Part shown: in pieces, positions 34,901 to 48,065 of the stretch
How the letters are laid out: each line of letters starts with the position of its first letter
Numbering within the stretch: the stretch's first letter is position 1
From: Epiperipatus broadwayi
Taxonomy: Eukaryota > Onychophora > Udeonychophora > Euonychophora > Peripatidae
DNA length: 64,000 nt
Reading direction: 5' to 3'
Assembly (NCBI GenBank): GCA_028023455.1
Contig: JAQFVV010006704.1
Span: 158,501-222,500 of the forward strand
Notes under the pieces: generated by a model
The model's database searches: none
What the model saw: only the letters and a program-made list of their open reading frames with translations
Told to the model about the DNA's origin: nothing
Translations under genes and position numbers: made by a program

Positions 34901-36805
34901 AGTTAGTAATTCAAGTTTTAAATGTCTTCTTAAGTCATTAAAAACATTTATAATATTAGTGTACAATACTAAATAGTTCAATTCAGGAGTTAATACTATG
35001 TTATTTTAGAACCATATAAAGTTTGTAAGCAAATAGAAATATATTTCTATACTGTGATAAACAAATTCTTATGTAATACATCCTAGTATTGTCCATGTTT
35101 TTTTATACAGGTCAACTTTTGGCATAGATTAACGTGAAACTTCCAGTAATATTGCAACTTTGTCCAAGCTATTTATGTATTTTTTCCCAATTGTTATAAC
35201 AAGTAAATATTAATATAGCTTTTCAAAGAGTAGTTCAGTTATTTATTTTTTTATTTCATTTTAATGTTGTTCGAAATAAAGATAAAATTTTAAACATATT
35301 AACTGCTTCTTTTTAAATTGTTATCAATTTTTTAATAATTTTCATTCATGGCAACTCATCTGTTCTCCCTCTCTTATATAGCTAACCCCAATTGATCAGT
35401 TGAGTACTGAAATCAATCAACCAATAAAATCAATTTCAAATCATCAACTTTGAGTTTTAATTTTAGATTTAATTAAAGAATAACGGAAAAAAATAAAAAG
35501 AAAATATTCTAAAAATAGCAATTTAACTTCAATAATATTTAAATTTGTAATAAATATTTTTAAAATAATTATTTAATAAACTAAATATTATTAAATAAAC
35601 ATGACAAGAAATAAATTATTTTTTATATCTATTTAGTATTTATTATATATTAAATACAAGTCAATTCTTTAATACTTTTTTTAACTAAAGTAATTATTGG
35701 TAGCAAATTAAATACTGCAAAATAGCATACACATAAGCACAGACAAACACATATATCACTAGAACTGCTTTAATTGGACAATGCTTTGTCTTACTTAATA
35801 TTAGCTAATGATTTATTTAAAATATTTTAAGCTAACTTTTATATATTTAATTGATAACTATTAAAATTTAGATTTACTTACAATAAAAACTGCATTATTT
35901 TAATAAAACAACATGATTAATGAAATTTATACTTGTAACAGACTATTAATATGCATTTTAAAAAATTACTTAATGCATTACTAAAATTATGTAAGGTAGT
36001 TTTAAGTGTAATTGCTGTAGTTTTAGTTTTAAAAGATTACAAAGAATATTACTGACTTGAAATTTAAAATTTTTACTATTTTGTGCATCTAACTATTTTA
36101 ATTAGAGCACAGGCTTAATTAAAATGTGTACATAGAGAATCATGAGTGTAAAGTCCAGCTATAAACTCAATTTTCATTTAAAAAAATAAAATGCAGTGAG
36201 TGGACATTAAAAAAAAGGTGATACCTTTGCACTATCCAAAGTTCACCATAAACATAAACTCTCACATATATTGCTCAGGCTAGCTTGGAAAGCAAGAACC
36301 CTAGAAACTATGATTGTAAACAAAAGAAAATACTAATATATAATATTTTAAATCTCTTTTAGTATTAAATAAATTCACTGAAATAATTTAAAACAATGAT
36401 AAATAAATGTATTAATTAGAATCAATAACAATAGAATCAAATTAAAAGTTTGTTAAGAATTCTATAAATATTAATACATCATTTTGATTTTGATTCATAG
36501 ATTAAAAAATAATAACCTACACAGATAGCATTATCTATAATTTCCAGATATTGTAAAAAGTATTAAATAATCACATACCTATATGCACACTTGTGCATGT
36601 CTAAGAATATAAAATATTCTACTTATTAACAACTAATAAAAACTATTCCATTATAACACATATGCCAATATTATTCTACTATTAAATAAAAAAACATATA
36701 CATAATAAGTGCACACATGCATGCTTATTTCAATATAAAATAAAATATTTTATTACCAATTCTAATTACTTTTACCTAATACCAAATTACATATTTTAAA
36801 ATGTT
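31944..36805. other. AT-rich gene-free stretch
   Basis: Nearly 5 kb of very AT-rich DNA without a supported gene, RNA or element. A GC-richer patch at 36220-36310 gives no consistent exon. Confidence 0.4.
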
Positions 36806-36811
36806 AAACAA

Positions 36812-36853
<42 letters not shown>

Positions 36854-36903
36854 TTGTTTTCTCTGTTTATATATATATATATATATATATAAACAGAGAA
36901 AAC
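36806..36903. repeat. two abutting palindromes with TA cores
   Basis: First palindrome 36806-36859: AAACAACAGTTTA, then (TA)n, then TAAACTGTTGTTT. Second, 36856-36903: GTTTTCTCTGTTTA, then (TA)n, then TAAACAGAGAAAAC. They share the junction GTTTT. Both are perfect to the ends of the non-TA arms, so two adjacent cruciforms or hairpins are possible. Confidence 0.9.
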
Positions 36904-38760
36904 AATTATTTGTTTGAAAATCCTGCATTTTTTTTTTCTTTTTTAAATTACTCTTAATTGTAAAAATATTTAAGTGTTGCTAGAAATGTTTTTTGTTTCT
37001 AATTTTTGTCCTCTAACTTTAAGAAAATTTCTCAAATTTACTTCCATCTGTTAATTGCTTTATTTTCATTCATAATTATCTATTCTTAATCATTACAGCT
37101 GATGTTAGATATTTTCTTATAGGCACCAAGTCCAAATATACTGTTTTCTCTGCATAATTAATAATTGAGGTATATCATTTTCAATATATAATACACTTTG
37201 CTCATGAGCTAATTTCTTCCATCAGCCCTTTAAATATCATCATAGACATTCTTTATAAGACTGGAAGTAATTATATATTTTATTTTTAGATTCCAAACAG
37301 TCCTAAATTTTTCTTTCAGGTAGTCAATTCATAGCCAATCTATCTAATAATCAAATTATCATTTCATAAATTAGAATATAACTACTCTTTTCTAGAAATA
37401 AAATAAAAATTGATAATTATTAAAATCTTTACTAGAAAGATGGAGGCAAACTGGTTAAAATATTCTTCATTATTTATTTGTGAATGGCTATTGAAGAGAT
37501 TGGTACCCTGGTGTATGCTATTTTAAAACTAGTTTATATACAGATTATATGAAATATAAACAATGTCTTGATTATTGGTGATATCTTTCAAGTAAATGTT
37601 TTATTAGTTGTTTTGTAAAAATTGTTTTATTTACACTAACATTTACATGCCATTTTAATTGAATAAATAAGATTTACTTAAAACATAATTATGGTTTAAT
37701 ACAGTGTTTGACTAGTGGAACATAGAGCTTAGAATTCATAAAATACATAAATCTTTACGACTTCTGCTCAAACTTATAAACTTTGGGCAATAAGTCCTTC
37801 AATTTATTTTGCCCTTCATGGATTAGAGTGAATAGTAAACTAGAACACTGATCAACTCTATCAATTCTGGACCTTCAACTTTACATTAATCTTTATGTAA
37901 CTTCTCAAGTTATTATAATTCATTTGATTATTTATCCTGTGAGATTAGAACAGATACAGAGAATCATTTATATAAGGTTCACCGATTACTTGCACCTTGT
38001 ATCTAACATTTTTGATACTTGAATTTTATATGAATTTTCCTATAAATTTCTGAATAACAAACTATATATATATGATTTTTATAGATACATATTCACTTAT
38101 TTAAACGAAATTTATGAATTTATTTTCTCATTTTATTATTAAACATTACTTACAAATATTAAAGTTTCTAGAACTTATTTAATTTTTTTTTCTAACGAGG
38201 CAACAATCACCTTTTTACAGATCTTATTGTTATATTGTTTTATTTCTTTCATAATCTAATCTCCATGCAACAAGTTTCTTAAAACGGTTTTTTAAGTAGT
38301 TTTTGTATTGAATTTTCTTTGCCACTTAACTTTCTTTATCCATAATAGTGCAGCCGAACAAAAATTTTAATGTTTTTTGTTTTCCTTAGCTTCTATGTTT
38401 TTAGTTATATAGTACACAAACCAACATGCTACGTTTATAAAATTGGGATCAGAAACGTATCATTTTTGTAATAGACAAACCATAACATATGTGCGAGTGT
38501 ACATATATATATATATGCATTGTGTGTTCAATAAGTTTTAGCCTATTATATAGAAATGACAATAAAATAAATACCAATCAATATCAAACATTCGATATCA
38601 TAACCTAATATATATTTGCTTATGGAAAATCTTTCGACTATAAGAAAATCATGATCAGAGATTATATACAGATCAGTCTATAAATAATGTTATCTTAACA
38701 AATTCCTTATTATTTATTTATAATCAAAATTTGGAATATTAGAAATGACTATTAAGCTAG
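36904..38760. other. AT-rich gene-free stretch
   Basis: Nothing supported. Confidence 0.4.
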
Positions 38761-38768
38761 TAATAGAA

Positions 38769-39497
38769 CAGGGATCGGAAACCGACGGCTCCGGAATTTC
38801 ATGCGGCTCTTTAAGGAAAAGGTGATCCTCTCCTCTTTTGGATAATATATATAAATTTTATTAAAAATTTTAATATATTATTAAATAATATTTTATTTAT
38901 GTATACTATTATATAATTTGTAACTAAGTGTATTAATTTTATGATAGTTAATAATTAATACAAATGTATATAAATTATTGTGACGAGTATGCTAGTTTAG
39001 ATTTAAAATAGCGTGCTGCGTATTGTTTTCTTCAATAAATTATGTGAAAAGTAAAATAGGAGAAGATTGACTGATTCAAGTCTGAAGGCTTTATTATTAT
39101 TAAAATTCATGACATATACTCCAAATTTGAACAACTTGGAAGAGAATATAATAGTCCAAATGTCACATTAGTAAATTTAATATTAACATTGTATCTTCAT
39201 ATTTATATGCATAATTTTTTTCGCTGATAAATTTTACAAAGCAAATTTATTGCATTTACTAGAAATTTAGAGAAAAAAAAGTTCTAATTAAAAGTCAAAT
39301 TTAGATAATTTTTTTTTACCCACAAGAATATTATATTCAAGTTTAAGAGTTATTTGAATCTTGTATATACATACTTAATGTTATTAAATTTGATAAATAA
39401 TGAATGAAATTGATTTCAAATTGCGGCTCCCTAAATTTTAATTTTTCTATGTTTTTATCAAAATGGCTCACTGACTTAAAAATGTTTCCGACCCCTA
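38769..39497. mobile_element. non-autonomous hAT transposon (MITE) with 8-bp target duplication
   Basis: The left end is CAGGGATCGGAAAC. The right end read inward is TAGGGGTCGGAAAC, 12 of 14 bases matching, and both follow the common hAT CAGGGGTCGG-type terminus. Subterminal CGGCTCC and GCGGCTC motifs face each other. The flanks carry a perfect 8-bp duplication TAATAGAA (38761-38768 and 39498-39505), the length expected of hAT. The 729-bp interior is AT-rich with no transposase frame, so it would depend on another element's transposase. Confidence 0.86.
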
Positions 39498-39505
39498 TAA
39501 TAGAA

Positions 39506-41079
39506 TCTAAACTGTTGTGTATAAAATGTATACTACAACTTATTGACAATAAAGAATTGAACTAGCTTTTATTAAGGCTAATTTTTTTGTTAAAAAACAA
39601 CATATACATGCATAAATTTTTAATATGTAGGAATATGTTGTGTTATTTTTATTAAATATTTATTATCTTCTAAATGAGCTTTCTTTTATTTGTTTGTTTG
39701 TTTTTTTAATATAATTTTCTTTTAACTATTATTTTTATGATAGTCATTACGCCCTCAGTTACTCTTAATGGACTTGTTTTTAAACAAGTATTGTCGACAT
39801 TTGCTTTGAATTATATTAGATTAACAAGTGATTTTAGTCTCTGAATACGTTTCTAATATTTTTAAAAACAAAAATAAAAAACACAATCAGGCAGCTTAAT
39901 AGCTTCCTATTGATTTTTAATATGTTTTGTTAGCTTTCATTTTGAATTTTTATATTTGTTAATAATTCTTAATAATAACAATAATTTAAATAAATTATTT
40001 TTACTGCTGCAATCTAATTAATATATATGTATATATTTTCAATTGTAAAGTACATAACATTTTTTAGAATTAAGAACACAAGCACAATTATTGATAGGGT
40101 CACTGAATGGATGAGGCACTTTGTGCATGTTAAATTCCACAGTCCTAATTCCATGAAATAAACTTTGTAAATTAAAACAAAATGAATTCTATACAATACA
40201 ATTTTATTAAAAATGATACAGAACCTTATTTTTTTTTAATTCTTTACACTTTTACTTCTTTATTTACAAATTAACTTTCCTGATATGGGCAGTACAAAAT
40301 AACTTCAAGCAATTTTCTATGTGATAAATAATTATTAGTTTTAATTCAATTGCCTATAACAAGCATGCTAATTAGTTTGTCAAAAATAATTATTGTCGTT
40401 ATTTTTAGTTTCATTTGGAAATTTTTCATGCATGACTTGCCAATGTTTCTATTAACAAAGTTAGCTTCTCAAACATTCATTAAATGATGGAATATTTACA
40501 CTATTTCATGATTTAATTTTTATATGTCTATTATTTGAGTATAATAACTTAGTTGTATTCTACATACTGTATATTATTAGGTACACCCTATGCAGTCTGA
40601 TATCTAAGAGTTAAGGATTTACTTTATATTTACTTAAGGAAAGAAAGTTTCATAATTACATTGTTTATTTGTTAAAGTTTTAGAAGCCATTACCATGAGT
40701 TGTACTTTCTTTTGTTTAATGATAGATTATGATAATACTAAAAAAAAATAATTGGTTTGTTCCATTAGAATAGATATTTTTATACATTTTCTCAATAGAG
40801 TGGTTCCAAGTGACAATGTATTATTGCTACAAGCAACGCAGTGGTATTAAATAATATTATTTTAATGAAATGTGTTCAATAATAACTTTGTAAAAAATAA
40901 TGTTTTTGATTAATTCAATTTTTCATGGTTTTGAATCTTCATGTATTTGGATAATATTATTGATCAATTAAAACATTTTAGCTAAGGAACAAATCCATGA
41001 CAGTCCAAAGCCAAGGAAAATCAACTTATATCAGTATTAAAAAAAGAAAGATAATATCAGTATTAAAATTTTTTTAGAA
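39506..41079. other. AT-rich gene-free stretch
   Basis: Nothing supported. Confidence 0.4.
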
Positions 41080-41148
41080 ACAACACTGGAATCAATATTG
41101 AAAACCCAAAGTTCAGAGTCTTTCATTCTACCACTACACTATACCAAA
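41080..41148 (-). repeat. tRNA-Gln-like SINE head
   Basis: On the minus strand an A-box-like TAGTGTAGTGGTAGAAT is followed by GACTCTGAACTTTGG. This is close to the anticodon region of a glutamine tRNA (CTG). A degenerate B-box region ends ATTGATTCCAG. Cloverleaf arms are not intact, so it is a SINE head or tRNA pseudogene rather than a gene. Confidence 0.4.
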
Positions 41149-41369
41149 TATACTTTCCTTGTACTTATAAAACATGGCTGATAAATATAATTACCTACTA
41201 TATGACTTATCCCATCATATTGCAGTAATTATTATTAGGCAGTATTTTTATATAGAATTATTTTTAAATAAACTATTAATAGTAATGTGTCATTTTTATG
41301 TAAATTAGGATATTTAAGTAAGGGTCATTTGTTAATCTAAAATTTTTATTTACATATAAATTTTATTAA

Positions 41370-42114
41370 CCCTTTTCCCGCCTCTTACGAAGCTCCTCGT
41401 CGACATCTGACGTCACTCTAACTCTGCCAGTTCTTATGCTAAAATATTCGTTTGAGAGGTATTGAATAGGTTTTTAAAAGTTCTGTAAGATGGTGCCCTC
41501 TTCCGATTTATTTTACAAGTAAAAAATAAAAAAAACGCATTTAAACCTAAACAAAGAAAGAACATGAGTTGTGATTGGTTGTTACGGTGCTCTCAGCCAA
41601 AAAAGACATTCTGATTGGCTGGAAAAAACAAAGAAACTGCCTGATCAAAGAAAATAAAGAAAAACGCTGAGATTTTCATTTCGAATATGATTTAAAGTAT
41701 TATAAAAGTATATTTTAAGAAATTGCAAATTATTTTCAGATAGAATACTAAAAAAACAAAATTATTTTCAAAAAATATTGAAGATTTTAGTAAAAATATT
41801 TAAGATTTAGTAAAAAGAAATATTTACTTTTCTATAAGGTAAAAGTTGACCTTTTTGTTTATATTATAGCTTTTATGTTGCCGAAATTGAATATTTTAGA
41901 ATAAATAAATAGCAATTTATTTTTGAAAGAACTTTCGTTATCTTCATAACCTGAAAAATTAGTAATATACTTTTTATAAACGTATCTGAGTTGAATTTAA
42001 TATTATAGGCAAATATGTTTTAACAATAGGCTTTGTCTTCAGTTTGTGAGTTGGCCAATTAAAAGATTTGATTTTTACCTCATACAACCAATAATATAAT
42101 TAGCAGTTAAAAGG
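41370..42114. mobile_element. piggyBac-like non-autonomous element
   Basis: The 745-bp segment is bounded by TTAA on both sides (41366-41369 and 42115-42118). Its ends read inward CCCTTTTCCCGCC and CCTTTTAACTGC, the CCYTTT start seen in piggyBac elements. Terminal similarity is short, so the call is moderate. The left half is GC-richer and holds several animal promoter motifs. They are an E2F-like TTTCCCGCC at 41375-41383, a perfect CRE TGACGTCA at 41408-41415, and two ATTGG boxes (reverse CCAAT) within 41571-41620. No transposase frame is present. Confidence 0.42.
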
Positions 42115-42209
42115 TTAAAAGTATTGGAATTATTCTTTATAATAAGTGTAAAATTAAAGATTCATAAATAATATGTGTATAAAAACGTATTGGAAATATT
42201 AATGTAAAT

Positions 42210-42612
42210 TGTCATGTAAAAATAACCATATATAGGTTTAAAGTTAAGTAAAATGTACTTATAAAAATGCCTCGCCTTATAAGGTAAAAATGGTGATAAA
42301 TCAAAACCCATAAGGACTAGCAAAGGGTTCAGCTATCAGACCATATAAGGAGGGTATTTATGGAATGTTGTTAGGACTCCAGAAGTCGAGTATATAAGTG
42401 GGATGTAGAGAGAGAATCGGGGAGCAGTAGTAGAAAAAGTTGGACTACAGTGGCCCTAATGGGCAGACCTATAATACCCAACTTTAAAGGAGTGCTTCTG
42501 CTGACGTATGTAACAGTAATGTATATATTGTAATTTGCTGAAAATTAAACTAATAATTTAACTTACTCAAATCTGTCTAAAGTCTCATTTATTTGACGCA
42601 TACACATCAGCT
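42210..42612 (+). mobile_element. possible solo LTR
   Basis: The segment has the parts of a retroviral-type LTR in order. A GC-richer U3-like region is followed by the TATA box TATATAAG at 42391-42398, then a GGGAGCAGTAGTAG stretch where transcription would start, then an AT-rich 3' part ending near TTTGACGCATACACA. No second copy, primer site or target duplication was found, so the borders are guesses. Confidence 0.3.
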
Positions 42613-43269
42613 GCACTGGTTACTAATATCATTATAAAATATTAATGGATGAAAAAATATACACTAAACTTTAATTTTATTATAATGTTCTAAAAATCTA
42701 ACTATTAGTAATATAGATGTGAATAGAAAAGTAATTTTTATTTATTGTTTAAAAATATTAATTGTTCTAAAAATAAAATTGATTTTATTTTTAAAAGCAA
42801 CAGCATTAGTTCCTTTTTATTAGTTATAATATATAATATTTTACTTTATGAATAATTATTTTGTTTATTATAATATTCAGAAAAAGATAATTGCATAAAT
42901 GCTAAAAATTGAACAAAAGAAATAGGCATAGAATACAAATTTTAGATTAATCAATAGTGATAGGTTTTGATGCACTTAGTAAATGTTTCAATATATGTTT
43001 TTTAAGCTGCAACATTTCTATTTAATCCAAAACATAGAGTATGTTATGCAAAAGTTTGTTAATTCTAGGAGAGTAAGTCAATTCAGTTGCCACTGCATTG
43101 AAATTGAATAAATATATTTTAAAAAACAAATATCTGGAGTGTTCGGACTATATACGTATCTAAAAAAAATATTGTCAGAAGTAAAAATAAATTATTACAG
43201 AATTTTAAGATAAAATAGATGGAGTGCTGAAAAAAAAGGAGAAGAGCATGTAAAAATTTATTATTACAA

Positions 43270-43385
43270 AGAAATTAAGTCATATGTCACATGACCTAAT
43301 TTAACAAGCTTGTATTACAAATGGTATATATATATATAGACCTCGCAAATAAGCTCTTAAGATTTGCAGACATAAGAATTTATTA
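43270..43385 (+). repeat. relic related to the 11.3-kb hammerhead repeat unit
   Basis: AAGTCATATGTCACATGAC followed by AAGCTTGTATTAC resembles AAGTCAGATGTCACATGA and AGCTTGCAATTAC at the start of the 418-bp unit at 11.3 kb, with AAGCTCTTAAGA farther on matching its CTTAAGAGC. No ribozyme is left. Confidence 0.4.
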
Positions 43386-46300
43386 CTTTAGAAATAACAA
43401 TAATATTAAAAAAGTAAGTAGTAGTACTTTAGATTTAAAAATATAATGTTTTAAATATCACTGTTATAAATAATAGATTTGTTAATTATAAGCCATCTAA
43501 TAACATGCTATGATAATGATAAAGTAAAAATAAAATAAAGTAATTAAAAAATTAATTAAAAACAAATATAATTAGAAAAAAATTAAAGTTCATAAAGCTT
43601 ATTATTTTTATAAACAATAATATTAACCAAATTGTTTGTTGTTTGAATATTTTAAATGACATAGATAGGCTATTATCCATGAAACTTGAAATTTTTGCAG
43701 ATATAATAAATAGTATGGTAGAAAAGATGTAATACAATTGGAAGTAGTATACATTAGACTTAAAAATTAGAGAAGATTTGTGTAGAAAAAAGCATGATAA
43801 TAATGAACAATAATTTTAAAATCACAAGAAAAGAATTTGCACAAGAAATGTTAAGATAACAAAAGAGAATTTTGGTTATATAATGTAAACGTAGTTTTAA
43901 AAAATAATATTTGTAATAGTGGTATTTAAAATATTTGTTTTATGATAAAACAAATTATAGATAAAAGATTAAATTTTAGATGTAATTCAAATCCAATTTT
44001 TTTTTTTTTTTAAGCGGTAGGATTGATAATAAGTCAGTAAAAATGCTTTTTAAAAAATAATAAGTAGACACTGAGATGCATTGTAAAAATAAATAAATAA
44101 TAGAGATTAAAATAAAAACACAGATTCAGGACAAATAATACATTAAGTTCTTAACATTGATTATATGGCTAGAGAAAATTTGAGTTATCTTTAGTAACAA
44201 TCACTTTAAAAGAGTAATATCAAGAGTTGACATATATAATTATTTATCATTAAGCATATATCATTTGAATTTTTATTTGCAATGTTATATATTGAGGTCC
44301 CAATAGCTCTTAACAATGCTATTTACAATGTTTTAAAATAAAAAAACAATAGTTCTGCTTTGTAAATTAAAATTATCAATTAATTTAAATTAATTTACAA
44401 TACAGTCAATTTAATACTTATTCTTTTGCTAAAGTTGTTCATGATAATCTTCTATATAATAAAATGGAGAATAATTAATGGTAGCCCTAATCTTATTGAA
44501 TAAATCACCAAACAATGTGGCTAGAGGGCAAATTAATTATTCATAGCAGCAATGATTTTAAAAAAGTAATCTTATTATATATCAACCTACATGGTTAAGA
44601 AATTTAACATCATCTTCTATAAAATAAATATATAAATATATTAGAGTCATTATTTCAAAACAGCCAGCTCAAGATGATACCATTTTGAAACTATGCTATT
44701 AAATCCTAAATATAGAAACACCACTAATTCAAACAAAGATTGTCAAATTTAAATAAGCAATAATGTTAACTTTTTAGTAAACAGACATGTTTACAATTCT
44801 TATATAAAAACAAACTAAACATTAGTAATTTTAATCTTTAAACTATCTAACACAATTATATATAAAAATAATCCCAGTGCTTAACACTATACTGAAATAA
44901 ATATCTAAATATTTATATTTATATATTAAGAGTGAGGGAAAGAAAAAGGAAATGTGTTAGGGTGATGAATAATTAAGATGGTGAAAGAATAGGGGTCAAT
45001 GATGGATGAATGGCTTATAATATTGACTTAAGATGAAATGAGGATAAAAAATAAAAGAAACAAAAATACGGATGAGCTATGATAACAATATTGATGGTGA
45101 AGAATGAGATTGTGAACTATAAAACTAATATTGTATTAAACAATGGCAAGACAATAATGAAATAAAGTGAAAGTTCTAAGCATGACTAAAACAAAATATT
45201 TAGCCACTAATGTAAAATAGATTATAAGTTTTAAACTAGAAAAGAAACTTACATCTTGACATTTCTATTAAATCAATTAAACAATAAGAATAAACATAGA
45301 TCAAGGCAAAACATAATAAATAATTTCAGAAATGAAAAATTACATTAGATTTAAAATTGAGACTATTAATTAATAACTTACTTTTCTCAGGGTTCAAATA
45401 ATCTAAATAATACTATTTTAAAAGATATATTTGGATCAGTGAGAGGGATTTTTCCACTACCTAAATATAACAAGTGAAACCAGTTCATAAAACAAGATGG
45501 AATTAATAAAGAACATTTGACAATTCCAATATGAACAATAATATGAACTTTAAATTTTATGAAGTATTAATAAATTTTTAATAAAGTAAATATAATAACC
45601 TACAAACTATCTTTTATTTAATGACCATAGGTAATGTGACCAAGATCAGTGAATGATATATCTAATGATGTAGATAAACAGATTATTCCAAAAGATTAAA
45701 TATTTCATCTATAAAATATTATTTAAAAATAATACATGTGCTTGAGATCAACAATGTCTTGATCAATAAGATGTAAAGCTTTATATTCTCTAAATCTAAG
45801 AGCTTAACAAAATTTGTTTTGATGTGGTAACACACAATAAAATCTACTATATTGACTGATGATGGTTGTTATGACAACAATAAAAATAATATGTTGATAG
45901 CAATAGCAATAACAATGTGGATGATGATTAGCAATAAGGCTACAGATAACTAAATATATTTCAAACAAAATATTGTATTATTTACAAGTTTGTGAAAATA
46001 CTAATAGAATGAAGAAAACATACACAATCTTGGACAATTGTGACAAAAATGTACATATAACAAAATTTAATTACTAAATTTTATGATTAAGGGAAGATCT
46101 CTTAGGATCTATTTAATACTTTAATAAATTATTATCTTTTAATTTATTATTACTCAAACTTATTACTCACATTGAGATTATTGGACCTACTATGCATTTT
46201 ATATTTTAAATTATTACCTTTTAATTTATTACTATTTGAATTTATTACTCACATTGACTTTATTTAATTTACTATACATATCATATTTTGCTTATCTACT

Positions 46301-46914
46301 AATAGCATGATTCCAAGGACTTGTATACTTTAAATAAACACAGAAAATATATTTCAAAATCTTTATTCAATGGTTAATAAACTACCAATATTATCACATA
46401 GGAGAATTCAATAAATATAATTAGAATATAATACTAAAAATTATTGACTTCTTGCTTTAATCTATTTGTTATTTAGGTCATTAAATAACCAATATTGCTT
46501 TAAAAATCAAGAATCATTTATCTACCCTTTAATTATTAGTTTTACCTTATAGGACTCTTTTACGATTAAAGAAAATTATCAATATTCTAAAACAACTTGG
46601 CTATAAATGATATATGCATAAATTAATGGTATAGATAAGATCATCTCGAATGGAAAGACATTAAGTAACAATCTACTATAAAATAACTTTCAACTAATAT
46701 TATCTTTTATCATTGTTTTGTTCAGTGCTGAGTACAATCTATATTCTCAAATACCATATTTCAGAAATAATTCTTCTGTTATTGATATCAAACCATCAGA
46801 ATATAAGAATATGAACATAATAAAACATAGTATATCTAAAGATATAGTGAGGTTGAGCTAGGGAAAAGAGAACAAACTAAGAACCCTAGGCCATGGTCAT
46901 CTGATGACCGCATA
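43386..46914. other. AT-rich gene-free stretch
   Basis: Nothing supported over about 3.5 kb. Confidence 0.4.
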
Positions 46915-47095
46915 CAGTCTGTAAATCCAGTGTTGCTTTTGGAGCACTTTTGGGAACATAAGACGAAGATGTAATCAATCCCTTGTTTAACAACTGTACC
47001 AACACAGGGTTTGAAATCCTGGTGTCACTTCTGGATCACCTTTAAGGATATAAGAAAAAGGAAGGGATGGTCAGTCTCTTATTTAATAACTAAAT
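46915..47095. repeat. diverged tandem duplication, ~90-bp unit
   Basis: 46915-47004 and 47005-47095 align throughout: TAAATCCAGTGTTGCTTTTG against GAAATCCTGGTGTCACTTCT, then CATAAGA/TATAAGA and CTTGTTTAACAACT/CTTATTTAATAACT. This is probably part of an unidentified repeat. Confidence 0.6.
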
Positions 47096-47493
47096 AAATA
47101 CACTACAAAAGTATGGCCTTAATCTGTTTAAATTTGATGGGCATCATTCATGATTTATGCACAATGATCATTTATATCATCACTCAGGGAAAGAGAATAA
47201 GTTCAGCGATGTGATACAACATGGACCTACCACATATTTCCAAATATATACACTTATCATAATAATTATTTAATATGACAGCAGATACTATTAATATATA
47301 TATATATATTGTACCGGTCAAAATAGTATGCTCACTTAACAAGATTTAAATCCTAAGCAAAAGTACCTCGAATCCGATCATGCTCGAGATACACAGGTCT
47401 GGAGCAATCCTGAATTCTAACCCATTTGCCTATTCTTCAAATCTCTGACCCAATGAACAACAATTCTGATGACACCGTAAAATTATTTTAAAT

Positions 47494-47572
47494 GCGTGCC
47501 CATAAGCAAAGCAGTAGAGCATAAAATCAGACTGATGATGATGATCGAGGTCGGAATAGCCCAGGAATTACA
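47494..47572 (+). repeat. tRNA-like SINE head
   Basis: AAGCAAAGCAGTAGAGCAT has A-box character, and GAGGTCGGAATAGCC near 47548 resembles a B box at tRNA-like spacing. Acceptor pairing is not clear. GC is higher than in the flanks. Probably a SINE fragment. Confidence 0.33.
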
Positions 47573-48065
47573 TTTGTTATAGTTATTTATTAATGCTGAG
47601 CTCTTAGCTAAAGAAAATAGTTCTAAATATTAACTAGAAAATAATACTTCAAAAACGACAAACCAGGATTTACATGAAATAGATATATTTAATAAATATT
47701 AAACAAATGCATATATATATTACAAAGATTAAGGAAATGTATGTACATTTTATCTTTCAAAAACCAATTTTATTGTACATTTAGACCATAGAAATACAGA
47801 CCAAAAAGTAAAAAAACAAGTAAATGATTATGAAATAGCATGCAAATAAAAAAAGGATATATTTGAGTTAATGTTTGCACAGGAAACTTTTGTGACTTGT
47901 TTGTTGTTCCAAAAATAGACCATAGAAACCCAATTTGTCTAAAGTTCATAGCAGGGAAGATTAAAATGAGATGCTGTTAGTAGGTAGTATTAATATCCGT
48001 GTTTGAGTTTTATGAAATGATGAAAAGCAACAGCCACCCAATAAACAGGAAAGTTGCGGGGAGCT

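Noticed and set aside
36220-36310. GC-richer patch as a minus-strand exon with donor GTATCA
   Set aside because: All three frames between the possible acceptor and donor contain a stop.
45855-45900. CTGATGA near a GTTGTTATGACAAC hairpin
   Set aside because: No GAAA follows the hairpin and no flanking stems are present.
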